Source of the DNA: Bradyrhizobium sp. KBS0727
GTDB lineage: Bacteria > Pseudomonadota > Alphaproteobacteria > Rhizobiales > Xanthobacteraceae
Length of the DNA stretch: 64,000 bases
Assembly: GCF_005937885.2 (NCBI RefSeq)
Contig: NZ_CP042176.1
Coordinates: forward strand, 4,831,501 to 4,895,500
Direction: 5' to 3'
Both the position numbers and the translations under genes were made by a program. Shown piece by piece: positions 16,251 to 25,257 of this stretch (the first letter of the stretch is position 1; each line of letters begins with the position of its first letter). Under the pieces are notes generated by a model that saw nothing but the letters and a program-made list of their open reading frames with translations, was not told the DNA's origin and ran no database searches.

Positions 16251-17210
16251 ATGCGCCGGATTCTGCTTTCGACGGTCAAGATATTGATCTCCGCCGCGCT
16301 GCTCTATTTGTCGCTGCGCAAGGTCAATCTGTACGATCTCGCCTCGCGTCTTCATGTGGAGAGCCTGGGCTGGATTGGGCTGGCGATTGCCGTGCTGTTT
16401 CTGCAGATCTTCATCGGCGTCTTGCGCTGGCGCGAGATCAGTTCGGAATGCGGCGCACCGATCGAGGTCAGGCAGGGGATGCGCTTCAACCTGATCGGGA
16501 CCTTCTTCAACCAGACCCTGCCGTCCTCGATCGGCGGCGACGCGGTGCGGCTGTGGCTCGTCGCGCGCGCCGGCGCCGGATGGCGGGCGGCGACTTATTC
16601 GATCTTCATCGACCGCGCCATCGGACTGATTGCGCTCGCAATCATCATCGTCGCGAGCCTGCCCTGGAGCTACAATCTGATCACCGATCCAGCCGGACGG
16701 TCGGCGCTGCTGCTGGTCGATTTCGTGGCGCTGGCGGCCGGCCTCGGATTTCTGCTGCTCGGCGTGCTGCCGTTTCCGTGGCTGAAGACCTGGTGGGCAA
16801 CGCATCACATCCACGCCTGTGCCGTGATCGCCAACCGGGTTATCTTCAGCCGGGATCGCGGACCAAAAGTTGCGATCCTCTCGCTGCTCGTTCACGTGCT
16901 CGCCGTCGTGATTGCCTGGTGCGTGGTGCAATCGATCGCCGCACCCGTGCTGTTCAGCCAGGTGTTCCAGCTGATGCCGCCGGTGATGCTGATCACGATG
17001 CTGCCGATCTCGATTGCCGGCTGGGGCGTTCGCGAGGCCACCATGGGGCTGGCCTTCGGATATGCCGGATTGATGCCCACCGAAGGCGTCAACATGTCGC
17101 TGCTGTTCGGCGCGGTATCGTTCCTGGTCGGCATCTTCGGCGGTTTGGTGTGGATTTTCAGCCCCGAAAAGGCCGCCCAAGGCGAAGCACCGATCGAAGT
17201 TCCCAAGTGA
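16251..17210 (+). CDS. Lysylphosphatidylglycerol synthetase-like flippase-domain membrane protein
   Basis: About 319 residues with eight or so hydrophobic segments, of the AglD/MprF flippase-domain family (UPF0104). Recognisable are the N-terminal ILISAALLYLSLRKVN, the early FQNQTLPSSIGGDAVR-like motif (here FFNQTLPSSIGGDAVRLW) and PISIAGWGVREATMGLAF near the C-terminus. Members are thought to help move or modify lipid-linked sugars in the membrane; no reaction can be assigned. The ATG at 16251 is chosen; a TTG at 16215 would add 12 residues. The WecA-like gene follows 28 bases later. Confidence 0.85.
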   Translation: MRRILLSTVKILISAALLYLSLRKVNLYDLASRLHVESLGWIGLAIAVLFLQIFIGVLRWREISSECGAPIEVRQGMRFNLIGTFFNQTLPSSIGGDAVRLWLVARAGAGWRAATYSIFIDRAIGLIALAIIIVASLPWSYNLITDPAGRSALLLVDFVALAAGLGFLLLGVLPFPWLKTWWATHHIHACAVIANRVIFSRDRGPKVAILSLLVHVLAVVIAWCVVQSIAAPVLFSQVFQLMPPVMLITMLPISIAGWGVREATMGLAFGYAGLMPTEGVNMSLLFGAVSFLVGIFGGLVWIFSPEKAAQGEAPIEVPK

Positions 17211-17238
17211 TTTTCAGTGATTTTCCGCGTCGGTTAGA

Positions 17239-18249
17239 ATGATCCGTTCCGAACCATATCTGTCGTTCATCGCCGCAATCCTGGCCGTCGTGCTGTCGTC
17301 AGCCGTGACCTGGGCGATCCGGCCGCTGATGCTGCGGCATGCGCTGGCAAAACCCAACGCGCGCTCCTCGCATCGCATCCCGACGCCGCAGGGCGCCGGC
17401 ATCGCGGTGATCGCGGCAACGCTGATTGTCGCTGGTGCCGTGATGGCGTTCGCCGGCACATCGGCCGTGAAAATCCCCGTCATCGTGTTCGGCGCGACGC
17501 TGTTCATCGCGGCCGTGGGCCTTGCCGATGACGTGCATTCGATTCCGGTGCTGCCCCGGCTGCTGCTGCAAGCAGCGTCGGTCGCGGTCATCGTCTTTAC
17601 CGCGCCCGAGAGCTTGCGGATCATCGACACGCTGCCGCTCTGGTTCGAACGCGGCCTCGTGCTGCTGGCCGGGGTCTGGTTCGTGAACCTCGTCAACTTC
17701 ATGGATGGACTCGACCTGATGACGGCCGCCGAGGCCGTACCCATCAGCGCCGCCATCGCCCTGCTCGGCTGGCTCGGCGAGGTTCCGGCATCAACGACGA
17801 TCCTGGCCGCCGCGCTGTGCGGCGCGCTGCTCGGGTTCACGCCGTTCAACCGGCCGGTGGCGAAGATCTTTCTCGGCGACGTCGGCAGCCTGCCGATCGG
17901 CCTGCTGCTCGGCTGGTGCCTGCTGCAACTGGCCTGGCACCAGCAACTCGCCGCCTGCCTGCTGCTGCCGCTGTATTACCTGACCGACGCCACCGTGACG
18001 CTCGCCCGTCGCATGATCCGGCGCGAGCCGTTCTGGGCAGCGCATCGCTCGCACTACTACCAGCGGGCCACCGACAACGGCTTTACCGTGTGGCAGGTGG
18101 TCCGGGAGGTTTTCGCGCTCAACCTCCTGCTGGCGGCGCTCGCGCTCGTATCAACCCGGCTGCAATCCCCTGTTATGGTGATCCTGCTCGTCGCAGCGGG
18201 CGGGCTGGCCGTTGCACGGACACTGTATCGATTTTCGCGCCCGAGATAG
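17239..18249 (+). CDS. WecA/MraY-like undecaprenyl-phosphate sugar-1-phosphate transferase
   Basis: A 336-residue polytopic membrane enzyme of the glycosyl-1-phosphate transferase superfamily. Conserved features are the SSHRIPTPQGAGIAVI loop, GLADDVHSIPVLPRLLLQ (the DD metal-binding pair), VNFMDGLDL, and KIFLGDVGSLPIGLLLG. It transfers a HexNAc-1-phosphate from a UDP-sugar to undecaprenyl phosphate, starting O-antigen assembly. It follows the flippase-like gene as a likely operon. With a WbpM homologue nearby, the initiating sugar may be QuiNAc or FucNAc (a WbpL-like role), but this is inference. Confidence 0.9.
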   Translation: MIRSEPYLSFIAAILAVVLSSAVTWAIRPLMLRHALAKPNARSSHRIPTPQGAGIAVIAATLIVAGAVMAFAGTSAVKIPVIVFGATLFIAAVGLADDVHSIPVLPRLLLQAASVAVIVFTAPESLRIIDTLPLWFERGLVLLAGVWFVNLVNFMDGLDLMTAAEAVPISAAIALLGWLGEVPASTTILAAALCGALLGFTPFNRPVAKIFLGDVGSLPIGLLLGWCLLQLAWHQQLAACLLLPLYYLTDATVTLARRMIRREPFWAAHRSHYYQRATDNGFTVWQVVREVFALNLLLAALALVSTRLQSPVMVILLVAAGGLAVARTLYRFSRPR

Positions 18250-18254
18250 CTATA

Positions 18255-18377
18255 GCGTTTTCGAGCGAAGCATGCCCGCGGACGTGATCCGGGGGTCGAC
18301 GCCGGTTCGCGCAAAGAAAACGCGTCAAAACAAAAGAGTAGAGCCCGGTTCTGATTCGATCAGAACCGAAAAGGCTC
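18255..18377 (+). repeat. Structured intergenic repeat, family 1, copy C
   Basis: It opens with GCGTTTTCGAGCGAAGC, carries an extra GC-rich stretch of roughly 30 bases compared with copy D, then GAAAACGCGTCAAAACAAAA. It ends in a perfect hairpin, CGGTTCTGATT/GATCAGAACCG (18346-18368). It lies between the convergent WecA-like and CapD/WbpM-like genes, where the hairpin could act as a bidirectional terminator. Confidence 0.85.
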
Positions 18378-18405
18378 GGGCGCCGCACCGGATCTGGAGC
18401 CGGGC

Positions 18406-20352
18406 TCACTGCGCCGCCGAGCACTCCGAGTTTCCCTCGCCCGCAGCCGCTCCGAACTCGGGCACCGCATCCTTCAGCACGGCCTTGATGGTGGCGCGGT
18501 CGTTCGTCGCGATCGCCGCTTCGAGTTCCGCGAGCCATTTGCGCAATGTCTGCATCGGCGGCTCGTTCGGTTTGGCCGCCATGATGCCGGCGATCCCGAT
18601 ATCCACGGTCGGCTCTTCGCTTGCGAACAGGATCTCGTTCAGCCGCTCGCCCGGCCGCATTCCGGAGAACACCACCTCGATATCGTGGCCCGGTTCGAGA
18701 CCCGACAGGCGGATCATCCGCTCGGCAAGGTCCACGATCTTGACCGGCTGCCCCATCTCGAGGACGTAGACCGAGACATCGGGCCGCGTCGGCGCGAGCG
18801 CATGCGTGGCGGCCGTAATCACCAGATCGCAGGCTTCGCGGATGGTCATGAAATACCTGACCATGTCCGGATGGGTAACCGTGACCGGGCCGCCGGCCTC
18901 GATCTGCGCCTTGAACTTCGGCACCACCGACCCGTTCGAGGCCAGCACATTGCCGAACCGCACCGAGATCAGACGCATCCGCGGCTTGCCGGCCGATTGC
19001 GTCACGAGCTCATGATCGAGCGCCTGGCAATACATTTCGGCGAAACGCTTGGTCAGGCCGAGCATCGACACCGGCTCGATCGCCTTGTCGGTCGAGATCA
19101 TCACCATCGCTTCGGCGCCTGCCGCCAGCGCCGCATCGGCGACATTGACCGATCCGAAGATGTTGGTCTTGACGCCCTCGCTCCAGTCGCGCTCGAGGAT
19201 CGGCACATGCTTCAGCGCGGCCGCATGGAATACGATGTCCGGCTTGAAATCGCCCATCAGGTGCATGACGCGCTCACGGTCGCGGATATCCGCGATGCGG
19301 CCTTCGATGACCGGGCCGGATGTGCGCGCAGCCAGCGCCTCCGTCACCGCATAGAGCGCCGGCTCCGAATTCTCGATCACCAGCAGCCGCGCCGCACTGA
19401 AGGTCGCGACGCGTTCGCAAATCTCCGAGCCGATCGAGCCGCCGCCGCCGGTGACGATGACGGCCTTGCCCTTCACCAGCGCCTCGAGCCGCGCATGGTC
19501 GATCTTCTCGCTCGGGCGCAGCAACAGATCCTCGACCGCGACATTGGTCAGTCGCGGCGCGTCGCCGCTCTCCAGCGACGGCAGGCGGCTGACGATAAGG
19601 CCGAGCCGCCTGGCACGCATCAGCGCCGCTTCGGGATGCGCGTCCGGATCGAACGCCGACGGGGTCAGCACCACGCGCTTGATCGGCTTCTCGCGGCTCG
19701 CAAAGTCGCGGGTTACGTTCTCGATGTCGTCGATACCGCCGAGAACCGGAATGTTGCGGATCAACTGGCCGCGGTCCGCCGCCGAGGGCGACAGCACGCC
19801 GACCGGCCAGATCCGCTTGATGGCGCCGCTCTCGATGCCGCGCAACACGACTTCCGCGTCGGCCGCGCGGCCGATCAGCAGTGTCCGCGGCGCATCCCCG
19901 GCGCGGGCATGATGGCGAGTCCGCGAATAGCGGAAGTAGCGATAAGCGAAGCGCAAGGCGCTCAGCGAAAATATCTCGATGAACCAGTAGAGAACGATGG
20001 TAATCCGACCGAAGAAAACGGGCGCGCCAGCTTTTGGGGCGACAAATATTGAAACATAGTCGACCACCAAAAGCGCGAATGTCAAGACTGACGCGACTCT
20101 CAGTATATTGAGGGCATCGGGCAGCGAGATGAATCGCCACTTCGTGGTCGTTAAATTGAGGACATAGCAAACCACCACGCTGAAAGCCACAAAATATGGC
20201 AACAGGTGCAGCAACATCGGTAACCGGACGAAGAAGCCCTCGCCACCTTCGAAGCGTAGATAAAAGCTCGCAAAGAGCGCAAATGCGGTCGCCAGCGCGT
20301 CATGCGCCGCAATGTAAAAATTGCGCAGGGTTAGCTGGTAGAGACGTGTCAT
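18406..20352 (-). CDS. WbpM/CapD/FlaA1-type nucleotide-sugar 4,6-dehydratase with membrane anchor
   Basis: A 648-residue protein with four N-terminal membrane segments (about 10-140), a first Rossmann-like domain (TLLIGRAADAEVVLRGIE), and a C-terminal extended SDR domain with VTGGGGSIGSEICERV, HAAALKHVPILE and STDKAIEPVSMLG. This is the architecture of WbpM and CapD, which dehydrate UDP-GlcNAc to UDP-4-keto-6-deoxy sugars for QuiNAc or FucNAc. The ATG at 20352 fits the family start (MTRLYQLTLRNF). The frame is open another 140 codons upstream, but that part is an unrelated ligase remnant. The N-terminal membrane part looks AT-richer than the rest. Confidence 0.92.
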   Translation of the reverse strand: MTRLYQLTLRNFYIAAHDALATAFALFASFYLRFEGGEGFFVRLPMLLHLLPYFVAFSVVVCYVLNLTTTKWRFISLPDALNILRVASVLTFALLVVDYVSIFVAPKAGAPVFFGRITIVLYWFIEIFSLSALRFAYRYFRYSRTRHHARAGDAPRTLLIGRAADAEVVLRGIESGAIKRIWPVGVLSPSAADRGQLIRNIPVLGGIDDIENVTRDFASREKPIKRVVLTPSAFDPDAHPEAALMRARRLGLIVSRLPSLESGDAPRLTNVAVEDLLLRPSEKIDHARLEALVKGKAVIVTGGGGSIGSEICERVATFSAARLLVIENSEPALYAVTEALAARTSGPVIEGRIADIRDRERVMHLMGDFKPDIVFHAAALKHVPILERDWSEGVKTNIFGSVNVADAALAAGAEAMVMISTDKAIEPVSMLGLTKRFAEMYCQALDHELVTQSAGKPRMRLISVRFGNVLASNGSVVPKFKAQIEAGGPVTVTHPDMVRYFMTIREACDLVITAATHALAPTRPDVSVYVLEMGQPVKIVDLAERMIRLSGLEPGHDIEVVFSGMRPGERLNEILFASEEPTVDIGIAGIMAAKPNEPPMQTLRKWLAELEAAIATNDRATIKAVLKDAVPEFGAAAGEGNSECSAAQ

Positions 20353-20439
20353 TTTTCCTGACCAAGTGCACCCGATTACCGGATTCGCGGAACGCTCCGC
20401 ATCCGCTGATAGCTCATCCAAAGTTTGCGTGCCAGCGGT

Positions 20440-20660
20440 CATGGCTAGATGACATGCGGTGGTTCCAGAGGCGTTTTGCCGGCTTTGAAACGCAACGCGA
20501 TGCGCCCGCAATCGTGCCGCCCAACCGTGGCGAAAATCGAACCGGTGTGAGTTGAACAATGAGCTGAGCACGTTTTGCACGAGTACCAGCAACCCGATCC
20601 AAGCGATTGGCCGCTCGCCCCCGGAACAGCAACAGATCGCATAGCCATGTTTGCCTATGG
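20440..20660 (-). pseudogene. Remnant of an O-antigen ligase 3' end
   Basis: In the frame 20601-20521 the translation contains WIGLLVLVQNVLSSLFNSH followed by RFDFRHGW. The intact ligase at 21255-22526 has WIGLLVVVQNIFTSLFNSH and LFDFHEGW at its C-terminus, 20 of 27 residues identical. Just upstream, a different frame gives WLCDLLLFRG, matching WFFHLTMFRG of the intact gene, so there is at least one frameshift. No start and no N-terminal two thirds remain. The fragment sits between the intact ligase and the WbpM-like gene. It is too diverged from the intact copy for a recent duplication, which suggests an older ligase was displaced. Confidence 0.75.
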
Positions 20661-21254
20661 GACGGCGAATGCGACCGCACTCCACCGGAGTCATACAATC
20701 TATAGTTGTTGGAATCGTTAATATCCGTTCCGGTGGCGACTTCCCTCTAACCGGCAGTGGCCTCTCTATCAACTACCGCGTCGAGTCAGCGCCATGGTCG
20801 ATTACCGGGCCCCCCGTTGGCGCCACCGTGCTTGAGCGCGAGCCCGGGATAAAGTAGCACCAGCCATGGCATCGGTATCATCAATTAAATGAACACCGGC
20901 ACGCCGCGCGTCAAGCGATGGAATGAACCAGCGATGGCAGCAGGGCCTGCAGCTTCATGGTGGGAGGGGCATGGATTCGCGCGAGCGATGCCCCTCCGAC
21001 CATAATGTCCTCGCCGCATCCAGCACGACAATTGCAATTAGTGACCCGCTGATTGGACGCCGTCTGCAACGAATCCCACTCCAAGGTCGGGACCGACGCC
21101 GCGAACAACACTATGCCGATGACAATTTTCCAAGGCAACCCGCAGCACCCAGAGCAGCGAGCAACTCGGTATTCAGACTACGTGGTGCCGGTCGGATAGG
21201 CGAGAATCATTTGCGAACCGATCGGCATTGTTGGCTTACCTATTTGATCCGAGT
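20661..21254. other. Mostly gene-free, AT-richer intergenic DNA
   Basis: About 590 bases between the ligase remnant and the intact ligase. An open frame on the minus strand (21138-20911, 75 codons) starts with a signal-like MPWKIVIGIVLFAASVPTLEW and has four cysteines, but it has no recognised relatives and I do not call it as a gene. Apart from the hairpin listed separately I see nothing else here. Confidence 0.5.
20963..20997. repeat. Perfect 10-bp inverted repeat with 15-base loop
   Basis: GGAGGGGCAT (20963-20972) and ATGCCCCTCC (20988-20997) form a strong hairpin about 260 bases downstream of the O-antigen ligase gene. There is no T-tract on the minus strand, so it is not a textbook intrinsic terminator; an mRNA-stabilising or processing role is possible. 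Confidence 0.6.
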
Positions 21255-22526
21255 TCATCGCAAGCCCACCCGCCGCGTCAATGGGTCGTTCTGCGTGGCC
21301 CGTAGCGTCATACCGCCGGCAACACCAACGCCCAGCACATACATCCAGCCTTCGTGGAAGTCAAAGAGGTGCGAATTGAACAGCGAGGTAAAAATATTCT
21401 GAACGACAACTAGCAGGCCGATCCACGCAGCAAATCCTTCCCCCCGAAACATCGTAAGATGAAAAAACCACATCGAATACAACACGACGACCCCAACCGC
21501 GCCCCACTGGACCGCGACATTCAGGGTCTGATTATGCGGATTGGAGATGACAGCCGCGGATGCAAGATCCGCGGACCCGACCGCCGCCCGCTCAAAGAGA
21601 CCCGGGATGGAGCCGGTCCCGTTGCCGATCACCGGCGACTGAATAAAAAAATTAAGAGATTTCCGCCAAAATTCGAGCCGGAGCCCGACCGAGCTTGGCA
21701 AGTTTTGAGTCTTGTATTCTTGATACTCGCTTACGAAAGCCTCCGCCTTGTGACGCAACTGCGGAGAGGCCATCCAAGCCATACCTGCTAGCAAAAGCAT
21801 CGCGGCAAAGGTCATCAAGCTGGTTCGCCATTTCAGATGAAGCAGGGCAAATACCACCAACATAATCGGCATCGTTACCATCGCAGTCCGCGAAACGATG
21901 ACGAACGTCATATTGACGACAAAGCCGAGGGAGACCGCACACAGGAACGTCGCTAGCCGAACCTTCCCGGCTTGTAGCAGACGCAAGATCGGATACGCCA
22001 GCGCGACCGCGCACAACGTGAACTCCTGACTCTGGTCGATGTAGTTCTTCACGAAGATACCGCGGGACGACGATTTGAGAGATAGACCGGGATCAAAAGC
22101 AACGATCCACGACACCAACATCAACACCGCACAGGACACCACGAAGGCGACGAATACCCACATGCCGCGCGCCGAACGCTCGAAATGATAGACCAGCAGC
22201 GGCAGCACCAGGAACTTGGCGAGCGGACCGATCGCATAGCTGCGCACGCCCCAAGGTGCATCCGACCATAACGTTCCGACCAGTGCGAGTGCGAATAGCG
22301 CAATCGGCAGCGCGCTGAGCGGCCGCCGCAGCGAAGCCGCGAACGCCTGCCGGTCGATCGTCGGCGCCACCGTCAGCACGAAGATCACGCCGAAGATGCC
22401 GACCAGCGAGGTCGACCAGGGCAGCGACAGCGCCAGCAGCACCGCGACGATATCGCTCGTCTTCGACCATATGGCGGGATCGCGCCACGCCGTCAGACGC
22501 GCCGGCAGGACTGTCGCTTGGTTCAT
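21255..22526 (-). CDS. O-antigen ligase family membrane protein
   Basis: A 423-residue polytopic protein of the WaaL/Wzy superfamily, with about 11 hydrophobic segments. The large periplasmic loop contains SVGLRLEFWRKSLNFFIQSP, then GNGTGSIPGLFE and NPHNQTLNVAVQWG, where His and Arg residues of this family act in transfer. It would join undecaprenyl-linked O-polysaccharide to lipid A-core in the periplasm. The start overlaps the hldE stop by four bases (ATGA), tying it to core synthesis. Codon use looks AT-richer in the C-terminal half (about 21300-22080) than in the N-terminal part, a sign of a mosaic or acquired gene. Confidence 0.88.
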   Translation of the reverse strand: MNQATVLPARLTAWRDPAIWSKTSDIVAVLLALSLPWSTSLVGIFGVIFVLTVAPTIDRQAFAASLRRPLSALPIALFALALVGTLWSDAPWGVRSYAIGPLAKFLVLPLLVYHFERSARGMWVFVAFVVSCAVLMLVSWIVAFDPGLSLKSSSRGIFVKNYIDQSQEFTLCAVALAYPILRLLQAGKVRLATFLCAVSLGFVVNMTFVIVSRTAMVTMPIMLVVFALLHLKWRTSLMTFAAMLLLAGMAWMASPQLRHKAEAFVSEYQEYKTQNLPSSVGLRLEFWRKSLNFFIQSPVIGNGTGSIPGLFERAAVGSADLASAAVISNPHNQTLNVAVQWGAVGVVVLYSMWFFHLTMFRGEGFAAWIGLLVVVQNIFTSLFNSHLFDFHEGWMYVLGVGVAGGMTLRATQNDPLTRRVGLR

Positions 22527-23995
22527 GCCTTGCCTCCGCGCGCACGGTCGACCAGCGAGCTCGTACTGTGACCCGCCAGGATGTCGACCAGCAGCACTTC
22601 GCCGCCGCAGGCCTCGACGATCTCGTGACCGACGACCTGCTCGCGGGTGTAGTCACCGCCCTTGACCAGCACGCTCGGCCGCACCCTGGTGATCAGCTCG
22701 ATTGGCGTGTCTTGCTCGAATATCGCGACGAGATCGACTGCCTCCAGCGCCGCCAGCACCTCGGCGCGGGCGCGCTCGTCCTGTACCGGCCGCCCCTCGC
22801 CCTTCAGCCGCTTCACGGAGGCATCGCTGTTGAGGCCGACGATCAGGCGATCGCAGGCGCCGCGCGCGGCCGTCAGCACTTTCACATGGCCCGGATGCAG
22901 AATGTCGAAACAGCCATTGGTAAAGCCGATGCGCAGGCCCTGCCGGCGCCAGTCCGAAAGATGGGTCGCAAGGTCGCCTCCGGCGATCACGATCTTTTCC
23001 TCGGCGGCCAGCGAGGCATGCGGCAGGATTTTTCGCCGCAGCTCGCCCGGCGTGACGGTGGCGGTGCCCTTCTTGCCGACCGCGACGGCAGCCGCGGCAT
23101 TCGCCATCCGCAGCGCGGTCTCCCAGTCGACGTTGGCGGCGAGCGTCAGTGCCAGCACGGCGGCGACCGTGTCGCCTGCACCGGAGACGTCGCGCACCTT
23201 GACCGGCAGCGCCGGCACGTGGATCGTCGCCCCGCCGCGCACCACCAGCGTCATGCCGTGTTCGCTCTGCGTCACCAGCATGGCCTCGCAGTCGGCGAGA
23301 TGCATGGCGTCCTGGGCGGCATCGGCAATGTTCTTGTCGGAATCGGCGCGGCTGCGGGTGGCTTCCGCGAACTCCTTGCGGTTCGGCGTGAGAACCGTCG
23401 CGCCACGATAGATCGCCAGATTGGCGCTCTTGGGATCGACGATCACCCGCTTGCCGAGTTTGCGCGCGGCATCGATGGTATTGCGGATCACCCGCGCGGT
23501 CAGCACGCCCTTGGCATAGTCCGAGAGCAGCACGATATCGGCGCGCGCGATCAGCGGCAGGATGGCATCGATCAGCTTCTGCTCGACGTCGGCGGTGGCC
23601 GGCAGCGCCAGTTCCCAGTCGGCGCGCAGCATGTGGCTGGAAAAATGCTCGGAGACGAAACGTACCTTGCGCGTCGTCGAGCGGCTCGCATCGACAACCA
23701 GCACGGCCTCGATGCGGTTTTCCTTCGCCAGTTCGGCTTTCAGCCTCATACCCGCCTCGTCCTCGCCGACGAGGCCGACGAAAATGCAGCGCGCCCCGAG
23801 CGAGGCGATATTGCGCGCGACGTTGCCGGCGCCGCCGATATTGGTCTCGCTGCGCCGGACCGCGATCACCGGCGCCGGCGCTTCCGGCGAAATCCGCGAC
23901 ACCTCGCCATAGACGAATTCGTCGAGCATGAGGTCGCCGATGCAGAGCACGGTCCGGTCGGCAATCGCTTGGCTCAGGGCTTCAAAATCGAACAT
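22523..23995 (-). CDS. hldE: Bifunctional heptose-7-phosphate kinase / heptose-1-phosphate adenylyltransferase
   Basis: A 490-residue two-domain enzyme. The N-terminal ribokinase-type kinase has DLMLDEFVYGEVSRISPEAP, GGAGNVARNIASLGA and VSGAGDTVAAVLALTL. The C-terminal nucleotidyltransferase has FTNGCFDILHPGHVKVL (HxGH) and GLNSDASVKRLKGEGRPV. It makes ADP-D-glycero-beta-D-manno-heptose for the LPS inner core. The start at 23995 is the family N-terminus; the frame is open further upstream into a repeat. HldD is directly upstream and the O-antigen ligase overlaps downstream. Confidence 0.96.
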   Translation of the reverse strand: MFDFEALSQAIADRTVLCIGDLMLDEFVYGEVSRISPEAPAPVIAVRRSETNIGGAGNVARNIASLGARCIFVGLVGEDEAGMRLKAELAKENRIEAVLVVDASRSTTRKVRFVSEHFSSHMLRADWELALPATADVEQKLIDAILPLIARADIVLLSDYAKGVLTARVIRNTIDAARKLGKRVIVDPKSANLAIYRGATVLTPNRKEFAEATRSRADSDKNIADAAQDAMHLADCEAMLVTQSEHGMTLVVRGGATIHVPALPVKVRDVSGAGDTVAAVLALTLAANVDWETALRMANAAAAVAVGKKGTATVTPGELRRKILPHASLAAEEKIVIAGGDLATHLSDWRRQGLRIGFTNGCFDILHPGHVKVLTAARGACDRLIVGLNSDASVKRLKGEGRPVQDERARAEVLAALEAVDLVAIFEQDTPIELITRVRPSVLVKGGDYTREQVVGHEIVEACGGEVLLVDILAGHSTSSLVDRARGGKA

Positions 23996-24020
23996 CTGGT
24001 CTCGTAACTGTTTTTTGTTT

Positions 24021-24093
24021 GAGCATGATCTCCGGGCAAGCGCTTCGCGCTTGTCCCGAGGAAAACCGGTTCCCACTTTTCCGGATCATGCTC
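24021..24093. repeat. Palindromic intergenic repeat, family 2, copy A
   Basis: The outer arms GAGCATGATC (24021-24030) and GATCATGCTC (24084-24093) are perfect reverse complements. Inside lie a second hairpin (CAAGCGCTTCGCGCTTG, 24037-24053) and a GGAAAACCGGTTCCCACTTT core. A shorter relative is at 30290-30338. It occupies the hldD-hldE junction, so it is probably transcribed and folded. Confidence 0.85.
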
Positions 24094-24102
24094 GTTGCCC
24101 CG

Positions 24103-25080
24103 TCAGCGAAAGCGATCGGTGCAGTCGAGAAAACCCTTCACGTAGATCTCGACCGCGTCTTCCAGCGCGGTGAAGCCGCCATTATAGCCGGCGTGCCGCA
24201 GCCGATCGACCTCGCTCTGGGTGAAGTATTGATAGCTGCCGCGGATCGCCTCGGGCATGTCGATATAGTGGATGTTCGGTTTGGCGCCGAGTGCTGTATA
24301 GGCCGACAGCATCAGATCGCGAAAGCTGCGCGCGGTGCCGGTGCCGACGTTGAACAGCCCGCTCACCGAGGGCGTCGCCAGCAGCCACATCATGACGCGC
24401 ACGACGTCGTCGACATAGATGAAATCGCGACGCTGGTCGCCGTCGGCGATGCCTTCGCGGTGCGACTTGAACAGTTGCACCGGGCGCCCGGCTCTGACGT
24501 CGTCGAAGCGCCGCGCCAGCACGCTCATCATCGTGCCCTTGTGATATTCGTTGGGACCGAACACGTTGAAGAACTTCAACCCGGCCCATTGCGGCGGCAG
24601 CCGCTCGCCGCGCGCGGCGCGCTCGGCAACCGCCATGTCGAACAGATGCTTGCTCCAGCCGTACAGGTTCATCGGCCGCAGCTTCTTCAGCGCCTCCATC
24701 GACGCATCGTCGCCAAATCCCTGGTCGCCGTCGCCGTAAGTCGCCGCAGAGGAGGCGTAGATCAGCGGCGTCGCATTCGTCGTGCACCAGTCCAGCAGCC
24801 GCAGCGACAGCCGGAAATTGGTTTCGATCACCAGATCGCCGTCGGTCGCCGTGGTCTCGGAGATGGCGCCGAGATGGATGACGGCGTCGAGCCGGCGGCC
24901 CTTCAGCCAGTCCATCAGTTCGGACGGCGGCACGAAATCGGCGAGCCGGCGCTTGGCCAGATTGCGCCATTTGCCGTCGCGGCCGAGCACGTCGCAAACC
25001 GCCACGTCCAGGCCGGCGTCGTTCAACGCGGCCACGACGTTCGATCCGATAAAACCGGCACCCCCGGTCACCAGTAACAT
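24103..25080 (-). CDS. hldD: ADP-L-glycero-D-manno-heptose 6-epimerase
   Basis: A 325-residue extended SDR that inverts C6 of ADP-D-glycero-D-manno-heptose, giving the L,D form used by heptosyltransferases. Evidence is LLVTGGAGFIGSNVVAAL at the N-terminus, ASSAATYGDGDQGF and the LYGWSKHLFD catalytic YxxxK segment, then KFFNVFGPNEYHKG. The ATG at 25080 is chosen because the Rossmann strand starts there; 25095 would add five residues. The C-terminus KGFLDCTDRFR lies close to the repeat before hldE. Confidence 0.94.
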   Translation of the reverse strand: MLLVTGGAGFIGSNVVAALNDAGLDVAVCDVLGRDGKWRNLAKRRLADFVPPSELMDWLKGRRLDAVIHLGAISETTATDGDLVIETNFRLSLRLLDWCTTNATPLIYASSAATYGDGDQGFGDDASMEALKKLRPMNLYGWSKHLFDMAVAERAARGERLPPQWAGLKFFNVFGPNEYHKGTMMSVLARRFDDVRAGRPVQLFKSHREGIADGDQRRDFIYVDDVVRVMMWLLATPSVSGLFNVGTGTARSFRDLMLSAYTALGAKPNIHYIDMPEAIRGSYQYFTQSEVDRLRHAGYNGGFTALEDAVEIYVKGFLDCTDRFR

Positions 25081-25257
25081 GCCGTCCCCTGCCATGATTA
25101 TTCGGCGCCAGCTTTGCCCCACTAGCGCGCGGCAAGCAACTTGGGCCGGGAAACTTGAGCAATGAGCCGGAATCAAGATGCCGGTCCCGGCTTTACCTCC
25201 CGATAAGGAGCGGTTACCGACGGAGCCAGAATCAGCCGAGCAGCAGACTTTTAAGGT

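Noticed and set aside
20353..20772. N-terminal extension of the WbpM-like gene to a 788-residue protein
   Set aside because: The extra residues are a ligase remnant in the same frame by chance; the family start is at 20352.
20911..21138. 75-codon frame with a signal-like N-terminus
   Set aside because: No recognised relatives, crosses a strong hairpin, and lies in scarred DNA; noted only in the intergenic entry.
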